A DNA stretch of 64,000 nt from Pseudomonas viciae (lineage in GTDB: Bacteria; Pseudomonadota; Gammaproteobacteria; Pseudomonadales; Pseudomonadaceae): NCBI RefSeq assembly GCF_004786035.1, contig NZ_CP035088.1, positions 3,570,001 through 3,634,000 on the forward strand. Reading direction: 5' to 3'. The first letter of the stretch is position 1; each line of letters begins with the position of its first letter. A program made the translations under genes and the position numbers. This document shows, piece by piece, positions 1 through 9,503 of the stretch. Below the pieces are notes generated by a model, which saw nothing but the letters and a program-made list of their open reading frames with translations, was not told where the DNA came from and ran no database searches.

Positions 1-1
1 C

Positions 2-622
2 AGCAGCGCTCCCTCCGCCCCCTCGCGCCCCGGGCTGTATAACCCGCTGACTTTATCGCTCCTGGGTATCATGGGTCTTCTGCTGCTGGCGCGAATGCTC
101 CCGCAGACTTCGTTTTCGCTGTATGTCAGCTCGACCTTCGACGTCAGCAATGCCCTGGTCGGGCTCTGCTATGGCCTGCTGGCCCTGGGCTTTATCCTTT
201 GCGCAACGTCCTGGTCACGCTACTTCGAGCAACGCAACCCGACACAGACGCTGCAGGCCATCACCGCCATCGTGATCGCTTGCATAACCCTGACCGCCAT
301 GGCCGGCCTGACGCGTCAGCCGTTGGTCTTCGCCATTGTCTACTTCGCCTGGGGCGTCCTCTTGGGCGCAACCACCCCGGTACTGACCGCGCTCATCTCC
401 AAAAGCACCGACAACAGCCGCCAAGGCCAGGTGCTGGGACTCGCCCAAGGGGTTTCGCAAACGGCGTCCATCATCGGCATTTCCCTGGGTGCCTTGCTCA
501 GCCAGGTCTATGGCCTTCAATACACCTACCTTTACGTCAGCCTTGCCTATGGCGTGGTGCTGTTGCCCTTGGTGCTACTGCGCTACAGGTCGGTCGGCGT
601 GCTGGACCGGGCGAGCGAATAG
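2..622 (+). CDS. MFS transporter, C-terminal part (start lies before the window)
   Basis: The reading frame is open from the first bases of the window, so this is the C-terminal ~206 residues of a longer protein. It consists of successive hydrophobic helices typical of the second half of a 12-helix major facilitator, with small-residue-rich segments such as GLAQGVSQTASIIGISLGAL. The ATG at 71 falls inside a predicted helix and is unlikely to be the true start. The gene ends just before a Fur-box-preceded iron unit, so siderophore export is possible. The sequence seen does not identify a substrate. Confidence 0.75.
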   Translation, partial: SSAPSAPSRPGLYNPLTLSLLGIMGLLLLARMLPQTSFSLYVSSTFDVSNALVGLCYGLLALGFILCATSWSRYFEQRNPTQTLQAITAIVIACITLTAMAGLTRQPLVFAIVYFAWGVLLGATTPVLTALISKSTDNSRQGQVLGLAQGVSQTASIIGISLGALLSQVYGLQYTYLYVSLAYGVVLLPLVLLRYRSVGVLDRASE

Positions 623-705
623 CGGTTCTCATCCCCCCTGCCCCAACACAATTGCTCATTGCCGCAGGATGATCTTGCGTGCCGCCGAGCACCTCCACTA
701 CTATT

Positions 706-724
706 GGGAATAATTCTCACTATC
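706..724. promoter_or_regulatory. Candidate Fur box upstream of the FecI-type sigma gene
   Basis: GGGAATAATTCTCACTATC matches 13 of 19 positions of the Fur consensus GATAATGATAATCATTATC by hand alignment. It lies 17 bases before the sigma-factor ATG, where bound Fur would cover the promoter. Iron repression of FecI-type sigma genes is the normal arrangement in Pseudomonas. Confidence 0.6.
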
Positions 725-740
725 AAAAATATAAACAGCC

Positions 741-1256
741 ATGAGCGATCCCGGTTCAGCGACCAACGATTGTCATCTGCGCACCGTCGCAGACCTCTAC
801 AGCGGACACCATGGCTGGTTGTACGCCCGACTCTACCGCAAACTGGGCAATGCGCTGGATGCCGCAGACCTGGCGCATGACACCTTCATCCGTATCCTCG
901 CCTCGAAGGTCGCGGTCATCGAAGAGCCACGCGCGTACCTCAGCTGCGTGGCCGGTGGCATCCTGGTCAACTGGTTCCAGCGCAAGGCCTTGGAGCGTGC
1001 CTATCTGCAGGCACTGGCGCTGCTGCCCGAACCCGAAGCGCCCTCGCCGGAACGCCGCCTGCTGGTGCTGGAAACCCTGCATGAAATCGACGCTATGCTC
1101 GACACCCTCCCCGGGCCGGTCAAACGGGCGTTTCTGTTATCGCAAATCAGCGGCTTGAAATACAACGACATCGCTCATCAGTTGGGAGTCTCGCTGATTA
1201 CGGTCAAGCGCTACATGAAGCAGGCCTTCCTGCACTGCCTGATGTTGGTGGACTGA
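741..1256 (+). CDS. FecI-like ECF sigma factor for iron uptake
   Basis: This 171-residue protein has the two-region layout of an ECF sigma factor. Region 2 is near residues 10-80 and includes DAADLAHDTFIRIL. Region 4 is near 110-165, with LPGPVKRAFLLSQISGL followed by the helix-turn-helix IAHQLGVSLITVKRYM. In FecI-type systems the factor recruits RNA polymerase to the cognate TonB-receptor promoter once the receptor and FecR signal that ferric siderophore is bound. The stop codon directly abuts the fecR-like ATG (TGAATG), so the pair is co-translated. A Fur box lies immediately upstream. No strong ribosome-binding site is visible before the ATG. Confidence 0.92.
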   Translation: MSDPGSATNDCHLRTVADLYSGHHGWLYARLYRKLGNALDAADLAHDTFIRILASKVAVIEEPRAYLSCVAGGILVNWFQRKALERAYLQALALLPEPEAPSPERRLLVLETLHEIDAMLDTLPGPVKRAFLLSQISGLKYNDIAHQLGVSLITVKRYMKQAFLHCLMLVD

Positions 1257-2222
1257 ATGCCTGCTCGCGATAGTCACGCCGTCGATCCCGCCATCCTCAA
1301 TGAAGCAGCCGACTGGCTGATGCGCCTGAGCGAAGGCAGTGTCAACGACAGCGAGCGCCTGGAATGGGAACGCTGGCGCAACAGCAGCCCGGCGCACCGC
1401 CAGGCCTGGGCACGGGCCGAATTGCTGCTGAGCAAACTGCAAGGCTTGCCACCGGCGTTGGCCATGCCGGCGCTGGACCGTCCCAGCAACCCCGAGCGCC
1501 GTGCCGCCATGGGCAAACTGGCGACCTTGCTCGCGCTGGCGCCACTGGCCTGGGGCAGTTGGAAGCTCAACGACTGGCAGAACTGGACCGCCGACTACCG
1601 CGCGCCCGTGGGCGAGCGTCGCGACCTGACATTGACCGACGGTACTCGCGTGACGTTGAACACCGACACCGCCATTGATGTGTATTTCGATCAGCGCCAG
1701 CGCCTGTTGCTGTTGCGCCGCGGCGAAATATTGGTCCAGACCGCACCGGACCCGTCGCCTGTCGCCCGGCCATTCAGGGTGGAAACCCACGAGGGCCGGA
1801 TGCAAGCGCTCGGCACGCGTTTCAGTGTTCGCGAAGAGCGCGGGCACACCCGCCTCGCCGTGCTCGAGGGCGCAGTCAGTATCCAGCTCAAAGGCATTGG
1901 TGAGAAAGTCGTCGAGGCTGGTCAGAGCAGTGGTTTCACAGCGTTCGCCATTGACGGATTGAAACCTGTCGATAAATCGGTGCTGGCCTGGACCCAAGGC
2001 ATGCTGATGGCCGACAACATGCGCCTGGCCGATTTCATCGGTGAACTGACCCGCTATCGCAACGGCGTCCTGCGTTACGACCCGGCCATCGCCGACCTGC
2101 GGATTTCCGGTGCCTTCCCCATCAGCGACACTCCACGAACCCTGAACATGCTCGCCCGGACCTACCCAATCCGCGTCACTTCGCGCCTGGGCGACTACTG
2201 GATCATGTTGGCACCGGCGTGA
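1257..2222 (+). CDS. FecR-like anti-sigma factor / signal transducer
   Basis: The protein has 321 residues. The N-terminal cytoplasmic part (about 1-80) has the DUF4880-type pattern EAADWLMRLSEG with conserved tryptophans (WERWRNSSPAHRQAW). A single membrane segment lies near residues 84-102. The periplasmic FecR domain follows, including the stretch around GTRFSVREERG. The last ~80 residues should contact the signalling domain of the outer-membrane receptor. It is predicted to hold the upstream sigma factor inactive until the downstream receptor is loaded. It starts directly at the sigma gene's stop codon. Confidence 0.92.
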   Translation: MPARDSHAVDPAILNEAADWLMRLSEGSVNDSERLEWERWRNSSPAHRQAWARAELLLSKLQGLPPALAMPALDRPSNPERRAAMGKLATLLALAPLAWGSWKLNDWQNWTADYRAPVGERRDLTLTDGTRVTLNTDTAIDVYFDQRQRLLLLRRGEILVQTAPDPSPVARPFRVETHEGRMQALGTRFSVREERGHTRLAVLEGAVSIQLKGIGEKVVEAGQSSGFTAFAIDGLKPVDKSVLAWTQGMLMADNMRLADFIGELTRYRNGVLRYDPAIADLRISGAFPISDTPRTLNMLARTYPIRVTSRLGDYWIMLAPA

Positions 2223-2307
2223 GCCAAAAAATAATCGTGCGAGGGTGATACTTTTTTCGATCCTGGCTGGCTAGAGAACAAACCCCTCTGAACAGGATCA
2301 TCAAGCC

Positions 2308-4743
2308 ATGCCCGTTGCCCGCCCCCTGCGCTCGGATCGCACGCTGAATCTGGCGATTCGCAGTGCAATGCTCGGCCTTGCACTTTCGACCTTAAGCCCA
2401 GGCAGCTGGGCCGCACCGGGCGCGCCGCTGGACAGCATCGCCAGCCAATCCTACAACATTCAACCCGGTCCCCTGGGGCCGACCCTCTCGACGTTCGCCG
2501 TGCAGGCCGGCGTCGCCCTGTCGTTCGAACCGTCCCTGACCCAGGGCCTGGACAGCCCAGGCCTGTCCGGTCAGTTCACCGCGCGCGAAGCGTTTGCCCG
2601 GCTGCTGGCCGGCAGCAGCCTGGACCTGGTGGCTCGCGACGATGGCAGCTATACCTTGCAAAAACGCAGCACCGACGGCGGACTGACCCTGGCGCCAACC
2701 ACCGTCAGCGCCACCGAAGCTCGCCCTGGTGATTTGCCGGCCGCCTACAGTGGCGGTCAGGTCGCCCGTGGCGGTCGTGTAGGCCTGTTGGGCAACAAGG
2801 ACCTGATGGACACACCGTTCAGTGTGAGCAACTACACCTCGACGCTGATGAAAGACCAACAAGCCGTGACCGCCGCCGACGTGCTGGAGCGTGACTCCTC
2901 GGTGCGCTCAACCGGCCAGACCGGCGGCATCGTTGACTCGTTCTTCATTCGTGGCTTTCCCGTGGGCGAAGGCAACCTGGGGGAGTTGGCGTTCGACGGC
3001 GTGTACGGCGTAGCCCCCAACTATCGGGTATTTACCGAGTACGCTGAGCGTATCGAAGTGATCAAGGGCCCGGCCGCCCTGCTCTACGGCATGTCCCCCA
3101 ACAGTGGCGTGGGCGGTGTCATCAATATCGTACCCAAGCGCTCGCTGGACGAAGACTTGACCCGTGTGACCGCCAATTACGCCATGGACTCGCAAGCGGG
3201 TGGCCACGTCGATATCAGCCGTCGCTTTGGCGAGGAACGACGCTTTGGCGTGCGGGTCAATGGCAGTCTCCAGGGCGGCGACACGGCGATCGACAAGCAG
3301 TCGCGGGATGTGGGTATCGGCTCGATCTCCCTGGATTACCAGGGCGACCGATTCAGGACCAGCCTGGACCTGATCAGCCAGGAAGAACAGTGGGACGCGC
3401 CGTCCCGACCGTTTCAGATCGCGAACGGTGTCGAGGTACCGTCGGCCGCCAACGGGCGCAGCAACGTGACCCAGGAATGGGGCTGGTCGAAGACCCGCGA
3501 TAAATCGGCGTTGCTCAGTGGTGAATATGACCTGAGCGACAGCCTGACGGTATTTGGCCATGCTGGGGGCGGCAAGTCCGATGTAGCAAGGCTGTCGGAC
3601 CAGACACCCACAATTATCAATAGCGCCGGGGATACCCGATCGACGCCCGGCTATTACAAGTTCGAAGTGGAGCGCTACACCGTGGACGCTGGTGCCCGGG
3701 CCCGTTTCGAGACTGGTCCGGTCAGTCACAGCACCACGCTGCAGGTCAGTCGCTACCGCGATGAACTGCGCAGGGGGATCAATTCAGGCGCCCCCGTATT
3801 ATCGAACATCTACCACCCGGTGGAGCGCGGCAAACCCTCCATTGCCTCCCCCGACGTGCTGAAGATTTCCGACACCGAACTGTCTGGTGTCGCCCTGGCC
3901 GACACCCTGTCGATCCTCGACGAACGTGTTCAGGTGACCTTGGGCCTACGCAAGCAAAGCATCGAATCGAACAACTATAACGCTGCTGGAGCGGTCACCA
4001 CTGCGTATGACGAAAGCGAAACCACACCGCTGTTCGGTGCGGTGATCAAGCCTTGGGAACATGTATCGTTCTACTACAACTACATCGAAGGCCTGAGCAA
4101 GGGCGATACCGCGCCTGCGAATGCGAGCAACTCCGGTGAAATATTCAAGCCCTACATCTCCCGCCAGCAGGAAGTTGGGGTCAAGGTCGATTACGGCACC
4201 TTCACCTCGACCCTGGCGCTGTTCCAGGTCAAGAAACCCGCCGGCGAATTGACTAACAACACGGCAAACAGTGTGTATTCGGTCCAAGGCGAACAACGCA
4301 ACCGTGGCATCGAGCTGAACATGTTCGGTGAACTGCGCGAAGGCACTCGCCTGTTGGGTGGTGTCACGTTGCTGGACGGCGAACTGACCAAAAGCGGCAC
4401 CGCCGCCAATCGCGGCAACAAGCCGGTCGGCGTACCCGAAGTGCAGGCCAACCTCTGGGCCGAATGGGACACGCCATGGGTCCAGGGCGTGACCCTCACC
4501 GGCGGCGCGATCTACACCGGCAGCCAGTACGTCGACCAGGCCAACACCCGCGAACTCGATCCTTGGACGCGCTTCGACGCGGGTGCTCGTTATAGCACCG
4601 TGCTCGATGGCCGGCCGACTACGTTCCGCGCCACGGTGCAGAACGTCTTCGACCGCGAGTACTGGTCCGGCGTGGCCTCCTATGGTGCGTTCTCCCAAGG
4701 GGCACCGCGCACCCTGCTGCTCTCGGCCACGGTCGACTTCTGA
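2308..4743 (+). CDS. TonB-dependent siderophore receptor with N-terminal signalling (STN) domain
   Basis: This 811-residue outer-membrane receptor has a signal peptide ending near AAPG (about residue 37). An STN signalling domain follows (about 48-125, containing YNIQPGPLGPTLSTFAVQAG), then a plug (about 160-260, with YAERIEVIKGPAALLYG and GGVINIVPKR), then a 22-strand barrel ending in a C-terminal Phe. The STN domain plus adjacent sigma/anti-sigma genes show it is a signalling receptor of the FpvA/FoxA/FecA class. No siderophore synthesis gene lies beside it, so uptake of a xenosiderophore is likely. The ligand cannot be read from the sequence. Confidence 0.93.
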   Translation: MPVARPLRSDRTLNLAIRSAMLGLALSTLSPGSWAAPGAPLDSIASQSYNIQPGPLGPTLSTFAVQAGVALSFEPSLTQGLDSPGLSGQFTAREAFARLLAGSSLDLVARDDGSYTLQKRSTDGGLTLAPTTVSATEARPGDLPAAYSGGQVARGGRVGLLGNKDLMDTPFSVSNYTSTLMKDQQAVTAADVLERDSSVRSTGQTGGIVDSFFIRGFPVGEGNLGELAFDGVYGVAPNYRVFTEYAERIEVIKGPAALLYGMSPNSGVGGVINIVPKRSLDEDLTRVTANYAMDSQAGGHVDISRRFGEERRFGVRVNGSLQGGDTAIDKQSRDVGIGSISLDYQGDRFRTSLDLISQEEQWDAPSRPFQIANGVEVPSAANGRSNVTQEWGWSKTRDKSALLSGEYDLSDSLTVFGHAGGGKSDVARLSDQTPTIINSAGDTRSTPGYYKFEVERYTVDAGARARFETGPVSHSTTLQVSRYRDELRRGINSGAPVLSNIYHPVERGKPSIASPDVLKISDTELSGVALADTLSILDERVQVTLGLRKQSIESNNYNAAGAVTTAYDESETTPLFGAVIKPWEHVSFYYNYIEGLSKGDTAPANASNSGEIFKPYISRQQEVGVKVDYGTFTSTLALFQVKKPAGELTNNTANSVYSVQGEQRNRGIELNMFGELREGTRLLGGVTLLDGELTKSGTAANRGNKPVGVPEVQANLWAEWDTPWVQGVTLTGGAIYTGSQYVDQANTRELDPWTRFDAGARYSTVLDGRPTTFRATVQNVFDREYWSGVASYGAFSQGAPRTLLLSATVDF

Positions 4744-4748
4744 GTTTC

Positions 4749-4786
4749 CCCCGGCCCGGCAGCGCGTGCATCGCTGTCGGCCGGGG
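4749..4786 (+). other. Strong GC-rich hairpin between receptor and importer genes
   Basis: Starting six bases after the receptor stop codon, CCCCGGCCCGGCAGCG pairs with CGCTGTCGGCCGGGG across a 7-base loop with one bulge. No T-run follows, so it is not a classical intrinsic terminator. It could be an mRNA-stabilising or partial-attenuation element that makes receptor transcript more abundant than importer transcript. Confidence 0.5.
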
Positions 4787-4806
4787 CCGTCATCAAGGTT
4801 TAAACG

Positions 4807-5985
4807 ATGTTATCCAGACCTCGAAAGCTTGCGTCGCTCATCGCTGTGCTGCTGGGCGCCATGACCCTGCTGCTGAGCGGGTTCGCCTGTTCAGACACGG
4901 CACCAGACAGCACGCCAAGAACCACTGTCACCGATTTACTGGGCCGCCAGGTCCAAGTGCGCATTCCCGTACGCCGGGTGATCCTGGGTGAAGGTCGTCA
5001 GCTGTATCTGGTGGCAGCCCTCGACACCGCCAACCCGATCCGGCGCATCGTTGGCTGGCGCAAGGATCTGATCCAGTCCGACCCGGACACCTACGGCGCC
5101 TACCTGCGGCGTTATCCGGACCTTGCCAAAGTCCCGACGTTCGGCGGTTTCGAAGACGGCACCTTCGACATCGAGCAAGCGATCAGCCAACAGCCGGACG
5201 TCATTATCCTCAACATCGAAGCCCAGCATGCCACCGAGGACGCCCGCTACATCGAAAAGCTCGACGCCCTTGGCATCCCGGTGGTGTACGTGGATTTTCG
5301 CAACAACCCGATGCAGAACACCGAACCGACCATGCGCCTGTTCGGCCAGTTGTTCGGCGAAGAAGCCCGCGCCGAGGCGTTCATTGCCTTTAGCCAGCAA
5401 CAGATCCGGCGTGTCACCGATGTGATCGAGGCCCGCCAACCGCCCAGGCCCAAGGTCTTCATCGAACGCATCGGCGGCTACACCGACGACTGCTGCTTGA
5501 GTTTCGGCAATGAAAACTTCGGCCGTTTCGTCGAACTGGCCGGCGGTCACAACATCGCCCGCGCCATCATCCCCAACACCTTCGGCCAGTTGAACCCCGA
5601 ACAGGTGATCGTCGCCGACCCGGATCAGGTGGTGGTCACCAGCGCAAACTGGCAAGCCTTCGCCCCTGGCGGACATTGGGTTGGTGTCGGGCCCGGTGCC
5701 GATCTGGTCGAGGCACGGCGCAAACTGCAGTGGTTCACCCAGCGCCCCGCCTACGCCGGAATCAAGGCCCAGCAAACCCGGGCGTTTCACGCCATCTGGC
5801 ATCAGTTCTACAACAGTCCTTACCAGTTCATCGCCATCCAGCAACTGGCCAAGTGGTTCCACCCGGATCTGTTCGCCGACCTGGACCCCGATGCCACGTT
5901 TCGTGAGTTCCACGACCGATTCCTGCCGGTGCCCTATGAACCAGGCTATTTCGTCAGCCTCAAGCCCGCGCAGGCCCAACCATGA
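4807..5985 (+). CDS. Periplasmic iron-siderophore binding protein (FecB/BtuF superfamily)
   Basis: This 392-residue protein has an N-terminal signal segment (about 8-30) and a class III periplasmic-binding fold. Typical elements are VTDLLGRQVQV at the start of the mature protein, FDIEQAISQQPDVIIL in the first lobe, LGIPVVYVDF at the hinge helix, and a second lobe with QLNPEQVIVADPDQVVV. The residues before its early Cys (SGFAC) do not form a standard lipobox, so a soluble periplasmic form is more likely than a lipoprotein. It overlaps the permease gene by 4 bases, giving a binding protein-permease-ATPase operon behind the receptor. Confidence 0.88.
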   Translation: MLSRPRKLASLIAVLLGAMTLLLSGFACSDTAPDSTPRTTVTDLLGRQVQVRIPVRRVILGEGRQLYLVAALDTANPIRRIVGWRKDLIQSDPDTYGAYLRRYPDLAKVPTFGGFEDGTFDIEQAISQQPDVIILNIEAQHATEDARYIEKLDALGIPVVYVDFRNNPMQNTEPTMRLFGQLFGEEARAEAFIAFSQQQIRRVTDVIEARQPPRPKVFIERIGGYTDDCCLSFGNENFGRFVELAGGHNIARAIIPNTFGQLNPEQVIVADPDQVVVTSANWQAFAPGGHWVGVGPGADLVEARRKLQWFTQRPAYAGIKAQQTRAFHAIWHQFYNSPYQFIAIQQLAKWFHPDLFADLDPDATFREFHDRFLPVPYEPGYFVSLKPAQAQP

Positions 5986-7040
5986 ACGGCGGTATCGATC
6001 AACTCGCCCTCGGCACGATCTATCGCGCGCAGGTCTGGCGTAAACGACTGATTCTAGTTGGCCTGGGAGCGCTGTTGCTGTTCAGCGTGCTGCTGGACCT
6101 GGCCCTCGGCCCGGCCAGCTATGGCCTGGCCGAGGTGCTGGGCGCGCTGTTTGCGCCCGAGTCCGCCGCCCCCCAGGTACGGGTGGTGATGTGGGACATT
6201 CGCCTGCCGGTGGCACTGATGGCGGTGGCAGTGGGCGCCGCGCTGTCCTTGGCCGGCGCGCAGATGCAGACCATCCTCAACAACCCATTGGCCAGCCCGT
6301 TCACCCTGGGCATCTCGGCGGCGGCCAGTTTTGGCGCCGCCCTGGGGCTGGCGTTCGGCGTGGCGCTGGTGCCGGTGATCGCTCAATACATGGTGCCACT
6401 CAACGCCTTTGTCATGGCGATGCTCTCGGCGTTGCTGATTCATGTGTTGAGCCTGCGCCGCGGCATGACCAGCGAAACCATCGTGCTGCTGGGTATCGCC
6501 CTGGTGTTCACCTTCAATGCCCTGCTGGCGCTGGTGCAGTTCTTCGCCACCGAGCAAGCCGTTGCGGCAGTGGTGTTCTGGACCATGGGCAGCCTGACCA
6601 AGGCCACCTGGCCGAAGCTTGGGGTGATTTGCCTGGTGATCCTTGTCACCTTGCCGATTTTTGCCCGCCGCGCCTGGGCCATGACCGCGCTGCGCCTGGG
6701 GGATGAGAAGGCCGCAAGCTTCGGCATCAATGTGCGCAAGTTACGTTTGCAGACCCTGATCATGGTCAGCCTGCTGGCCTCATTTCCCGTGGCGTTTGTC
6801 GGCACCATCGGCTTCATCGGCCTGGTGGGCCCGCACATTGCGCGGATGCTGATCGGAGAGGACCAGCGCTTCTTCCTGCCGGCCTCGTTGCTGACTGGCG
6901 CGTTGATCCTGTCGGCCAGCTCGGTGGTGAGCAAAACCCTGATACCAGGCGCGATCTTCCCCATCGGCGTGGTCACGTCACTGATCGGCGTGCCTTTTTT
7001 CATCTCTCTCATTCTTGGCGGGAAGAAGCAGTCATGGTGA
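5982..7040 (+). CDS. FecCD-family iron-siderophore ABC permease
   Basis: The 352-residue integral membrane protein has about ten hydrophobic segments. Family hallmarks are DIRLPVALMAVAVGAALSLA (helix 2), GAQMQTILNNPLASPFTLGI, and the cytoplasmic coupling region FVGTIGFIGLVGPHIAR near residues 270-285, which docks on the ATPase. A single permease gene is present, so a homodimer is expected, as for BtuC or FhuB halves. It overlaps both neighbours (4 bases upstream, 7 downstream). Confidence 0.93.
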   Translation: MNGGIDQLALGTIYRAQVWRKRLILVGLGALLLFSVLLDLALGPASYGLAEVLGALFAPESAAPQVRVVMWDIRLPVALMAVAVGAALSLAGAQMQTILNNPLASPFTLGISAAASFGAALGLAFGVALVPVIAQYMVPLNAFVMAMLSALLIHVLSLRRGMTSETIVLLGIALVFTFNALLALVQFFATEQAVAAVVFWTMGSLTKATWPKLGVICLVILVTLPIFARRAWAMTALRLGDEKAASFGINVRKLRLQTLIMVSLLASFPVAFVGTIGFIGLVGPHIARMLIGEDQRFFLPASLLTGALILSASSVVSKTLIPGAIFPIGVVTSLIGVPFFISLILGGKKQSW

Positions 7041-7789
7041 CGATTGAACTGACAGGCCTCGGCGCCCGTTATGGTAGTCGACCGATCCTCGAGGCAATCA
7101 ATACCCCGGTTTTCTGCGGTGGTGAAGTGGTTGCGGTGGTTGGCCCCAACGCGGCCGGTAAATCCACGCTGTTCAAACGCATCGCCGGCCTGATCGACGG
7201 CCCCGGCCAGGTGCGGTTGGAAGGTTCGCGCAAAGGCCCGGAGGGCATCTGCTACATGCCGCAGAACCTCAACACCAGTGCCCGGCTGACGGTCTACGAA
7301 TCGGTGCTGCTGGCCCGCAAGCAACAGGCTCCGGGCTGGGCCGTACAAGCCGATGAACTGGCGGTGGTGGACCGCATCCTTGCATCCCTGGGCATCAGCG
7401 AGCTGTCGTTTCGCAACCTCGGTGAATTGAGCGGCGGGCAGCAGCAACTGGTGTCCATCGCCCAGACACTGGTGCGCGAACCCGAGGTCTTGCTGATGGA
7501 TGAGCCCACCAGTGCCCTGGACATGCACCGTCAGGTCCAGGTCCTGACCTTCATGCGCACCCTCGCCCGCCAACATGGAATCATCCTGTTCATCGCCATC
7601 CATGACCTGAACCAGGCGTTGCGCTTCGCTGACCAGGTGTTGGTCATCGCCCAAGGCACCCTGCAAGGCAGCGGTCCGAGTGAGGACGTCATCACCGAGC
7701 AGATGCTGCGCACGGTGTACCGGGTCCAGGCGCGGATCGAGCGGTGTTCACGGGGTGAGCGGCATATCATTGTCGATGATGTGGTTTGA
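7034..7789 (+). CDS. ATP-binding protein of iron-siderophore ABC importer (FecE/FepC type)
   Basis: The 251-residue nucleotide-binding subunit has Walker A GPNAAGKST near residues 37-45, signature LSGGQQQLVSIAQ near 135-147, Walker B EVLLMDEPTSALD near 153-165 and the switch histidine in IAIHDLNQAL. Walker A has Ala where Gly is usual (GPNGAGKS), a tolerated variant. It is the last gene of the uptake operon. No clear terminator is seen in the 130 bases that follow. Confidence 0.93.
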   Translation: MVTIELTGLGARYGSRPILEAINTPVFCGGEVVAVVGPNAAGKSTLFKRIAGLIDGPGQVRLEGSRKGPEGICYMPQNLNTSARLTVYESVLLARKQQAPGWAVQADELAVVDRILASLGISELSFRNLGELSGGQQQLVSIAQTLVREPEVLLMDEPTSALDMHRQVQVLTFMRTLARQHGIILFIAIHDLNQALRFADQVLVIAQGTLQGSGPSEDVITEQMLRTVYRVQARIERCSRGERHIIVDDVV

Positions 7790-7919
7790 GGGCTGTGACC
7801 GAACTCTGTGGGGGCTTACGGGACTGCGCACCCACCGGCTGTCGCAGCCCTGCACCATTATGGGTAACATACCGGCCTTCCCCGCAGCCCTTCTGCGATC
7901 TGCCGAATAAGTCCATTCC

Positions 7920-8699
7920 ATGCCTTTCGAACTCAGTGTTGACCTCACTACCCTCGCTATCCTTGCCGTTGTCGCCTTCATTGCCGGTTTCATCGATGCC
8001 ATAGCCGGCGGCGGTGGCCTGTTGACCACGCCTGCGCTGTTGACCGCCGGCCTGCCACCGCACCTGGTGCTGGGCACCAACAAGCTCAGCTCGACCTTCG
8101 GCTCGGCCACGGCCAGCTTCACCTTCTACAAGCGCAAGCTGTTCCACCCCCGGCAATGGACCCACGCCCTCGTCGGCACGCTGGTGGGTGCCTTGACCGG
8201 CGCCATCGTCGCCCATTACCTGCCTGCCGAATGGCTGAACAAGATGCTGCCGGTGATCGTCTTCGCTTGCGGCCTGTACCTGCTGTTCGGCGGCACGCCC
8301 AAAGCGCCGCTGGACAGCGACGCACCGATCAAGAAAACGTGGCAATCACCCCAGGGCTTCAGCCTGGGTTTCTATGACGGCGTGGCCGGCCCAGGCACGG
8401 GTGCGTTCTGGACCGTCAGCAGCCTGCTGCTCTACCCCATCGACCTGGTCAAGGCCAGCGGCGTGGCCCGCAGCATGAACTTCGTCAGCAACATCGCGGC
8501 GCTGTCGGTGTTCATCTTCTCGGGTCAGGTGGATTGGATCATCGGCCTGAGCATGGGCCTGTCGGTGATGGTCGGCGCGTTCTTCGGCGCTCGCACCGCC
8601 ATCAGCGGTGGCGCGAAGTTCATTCGACCGGTGTTCATCACCGTGGTACTGGGCTTGACCGTGCGCCTAGCCTGGCAGCACTGGTTCAGCGTGGCCTAA
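7920..8699 (+). CDS. TSUP-family membrane transporter (TauE/SafE, YfcA-like)
   Basis: The 259-residue multi-pass protein contains both repeats of the TauE/SafE (DUF81) family. The first repeat begins [22 protein letters not shown] and continues with [17 protein letters not shown]. The second has [16 protein letters not shown] and [20 protein letters not shown]. Family members move small organic or sulfur anions; the substrate is unknown. The last 33 bases overlap the end of the converging Nudix gene, so the two transcripts are complementary at their 3' ends. Confidence 0.9.
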   Translation: MPFELSVDLTTLAILAVVAFIAGFIDAIAGGGGLLTTPALLTAGLPPHLVLGTNKLSSTFGSATASFTFYKRKLFHPRQWTHALVGTLVGALTGAIVAHYLPAEWLNKMLPVIVFACGLYLLFGGTPKAPLDSDAPIKKTWQSPQGFSLGFYDGVAGPGTGAFWTVSSLLLYPIDLVKASGVARSMNFVSNIAALSVFIFSGQVDWIIGLSMGLSVMVGAFFGARTAISGGAKFIRPVFITVVLGLTVRLAWQHWFSVA

Positions 8700-9503
8700 A
8701 CGCCGCGCCACGTAGAGATCGATCAGGTAACGGGCGATGGAACGCGAGGCCGGCAACGGCGGCAGGTCGTGGACGTTGAACCACTGGGCGTCCTCGATTT
8801 CATCCTCCTGGGGCACGATGTCGCCACTGGCGTATTCGGCGTGAAAGCCCAGCATCATCGAATGGGGGAACGGCCAGCACTGGCTGCCCATGTACTGGAT
8901 GTTCTTCACCTCGATGCTGACCTCCTCGCGCACCTCGCGAATCAGGCAATCCTCAGCCGACTCGCCCGGTTCGGCAAACCCGGCCAGGGTGCTGTAGACG
9001 CCGGTGACGAAACGCGGCGAACGGGCCAGCAGGACTTCATCGCCGCGGGTAATCAACACGATCATGCTCGGTGAGATCCGCGGGTAATGCCGCAGATCAC
9101 AGACATCGCAATACATCGCCCGCTCCAGCCGGATCTGACTCATGCGCTTACCGCAACTGCCGCAGAAACGGTGTTCCCGGGCCCAGGTACCGATCTGCGC
9201 CGCGTAGCCCAGCACTTTGTACAGCGTGTGGTCATCTTCGAGCATGAAGGCCCGCAGGCCTTTCCAGTTACAGCCGGGAACGTCCAGCGAGCTGTGCAAT
9301 TCCAGCAGGTAGACCGGCTCACCATCCAGGTGGCCGATACCGTGCTCGGCAAGAATCGACAGGTCCTGGCGCTTGAGCCAGTCGCGGGGAAACAGCGCGC
9401 CGTTGTCATCGAACAGAAAGCCTTCCGGGCTACGGGCCACGGCCCAGCCGCCAGGAAGGTCGGTATCGAGTACTGCGGTGGTCCAGCGTGAAATCATGAT
9501 CAT
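8667..9503 (-). CDS. nudC: NudC-like NAD(H) pyrophosphatase (Nudix hydrolase)
   Basis: The 278-residue protein contains a four-Cys zinc ribbon (CGSCGKRM...CDVC), a Nudix box [20 protein letters not shown] and the NudC-type motif [11 protein letters not shown] downstream. NudC hydrolyses NADH and removes NAD caps from RNA. The box ends EEVSI rather than the usual EExGU, and the family motif has Cys where Pro is usual (SQPWPFP). Both are mild departures in a protein otherwise of NudC architecture and length. It follows the crotonase gene with no gap. Confidence 0.85.
   Translation of the reverse strand: MIMISRWTTAVLDTDLPGGWAVARSPEGFLFDDNGALFPRDWLKRQDLSILAEHGIGHLDGEPVYLLELHSSLDVPGCNWKGLRAFMLEDDHTLYKVLGYAAQIGTWAREHRFCGSCGKRMSQIRLERAMYCDVCDLRHYPRISPSMIVLITRGDEVLLARSPRFVTGVYSTLAGFAEPGESAEDCLIREVREEVSIEVKNIQYMGSQCWPFPHSMMLGFHAEYASGDIVPQEDEIEDAQWFNVHDLPPLPASRSIARYLIDLYVARRLGHAEPVLPG

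Noticed and set aside
2308..4743. Naming the first receptor fecA (ferric citrate)
   Set aside because: The sigma/anti-sigma/ABC layout matches Fec systems in general, but the barrel sequence does not identify citrate as ligand.
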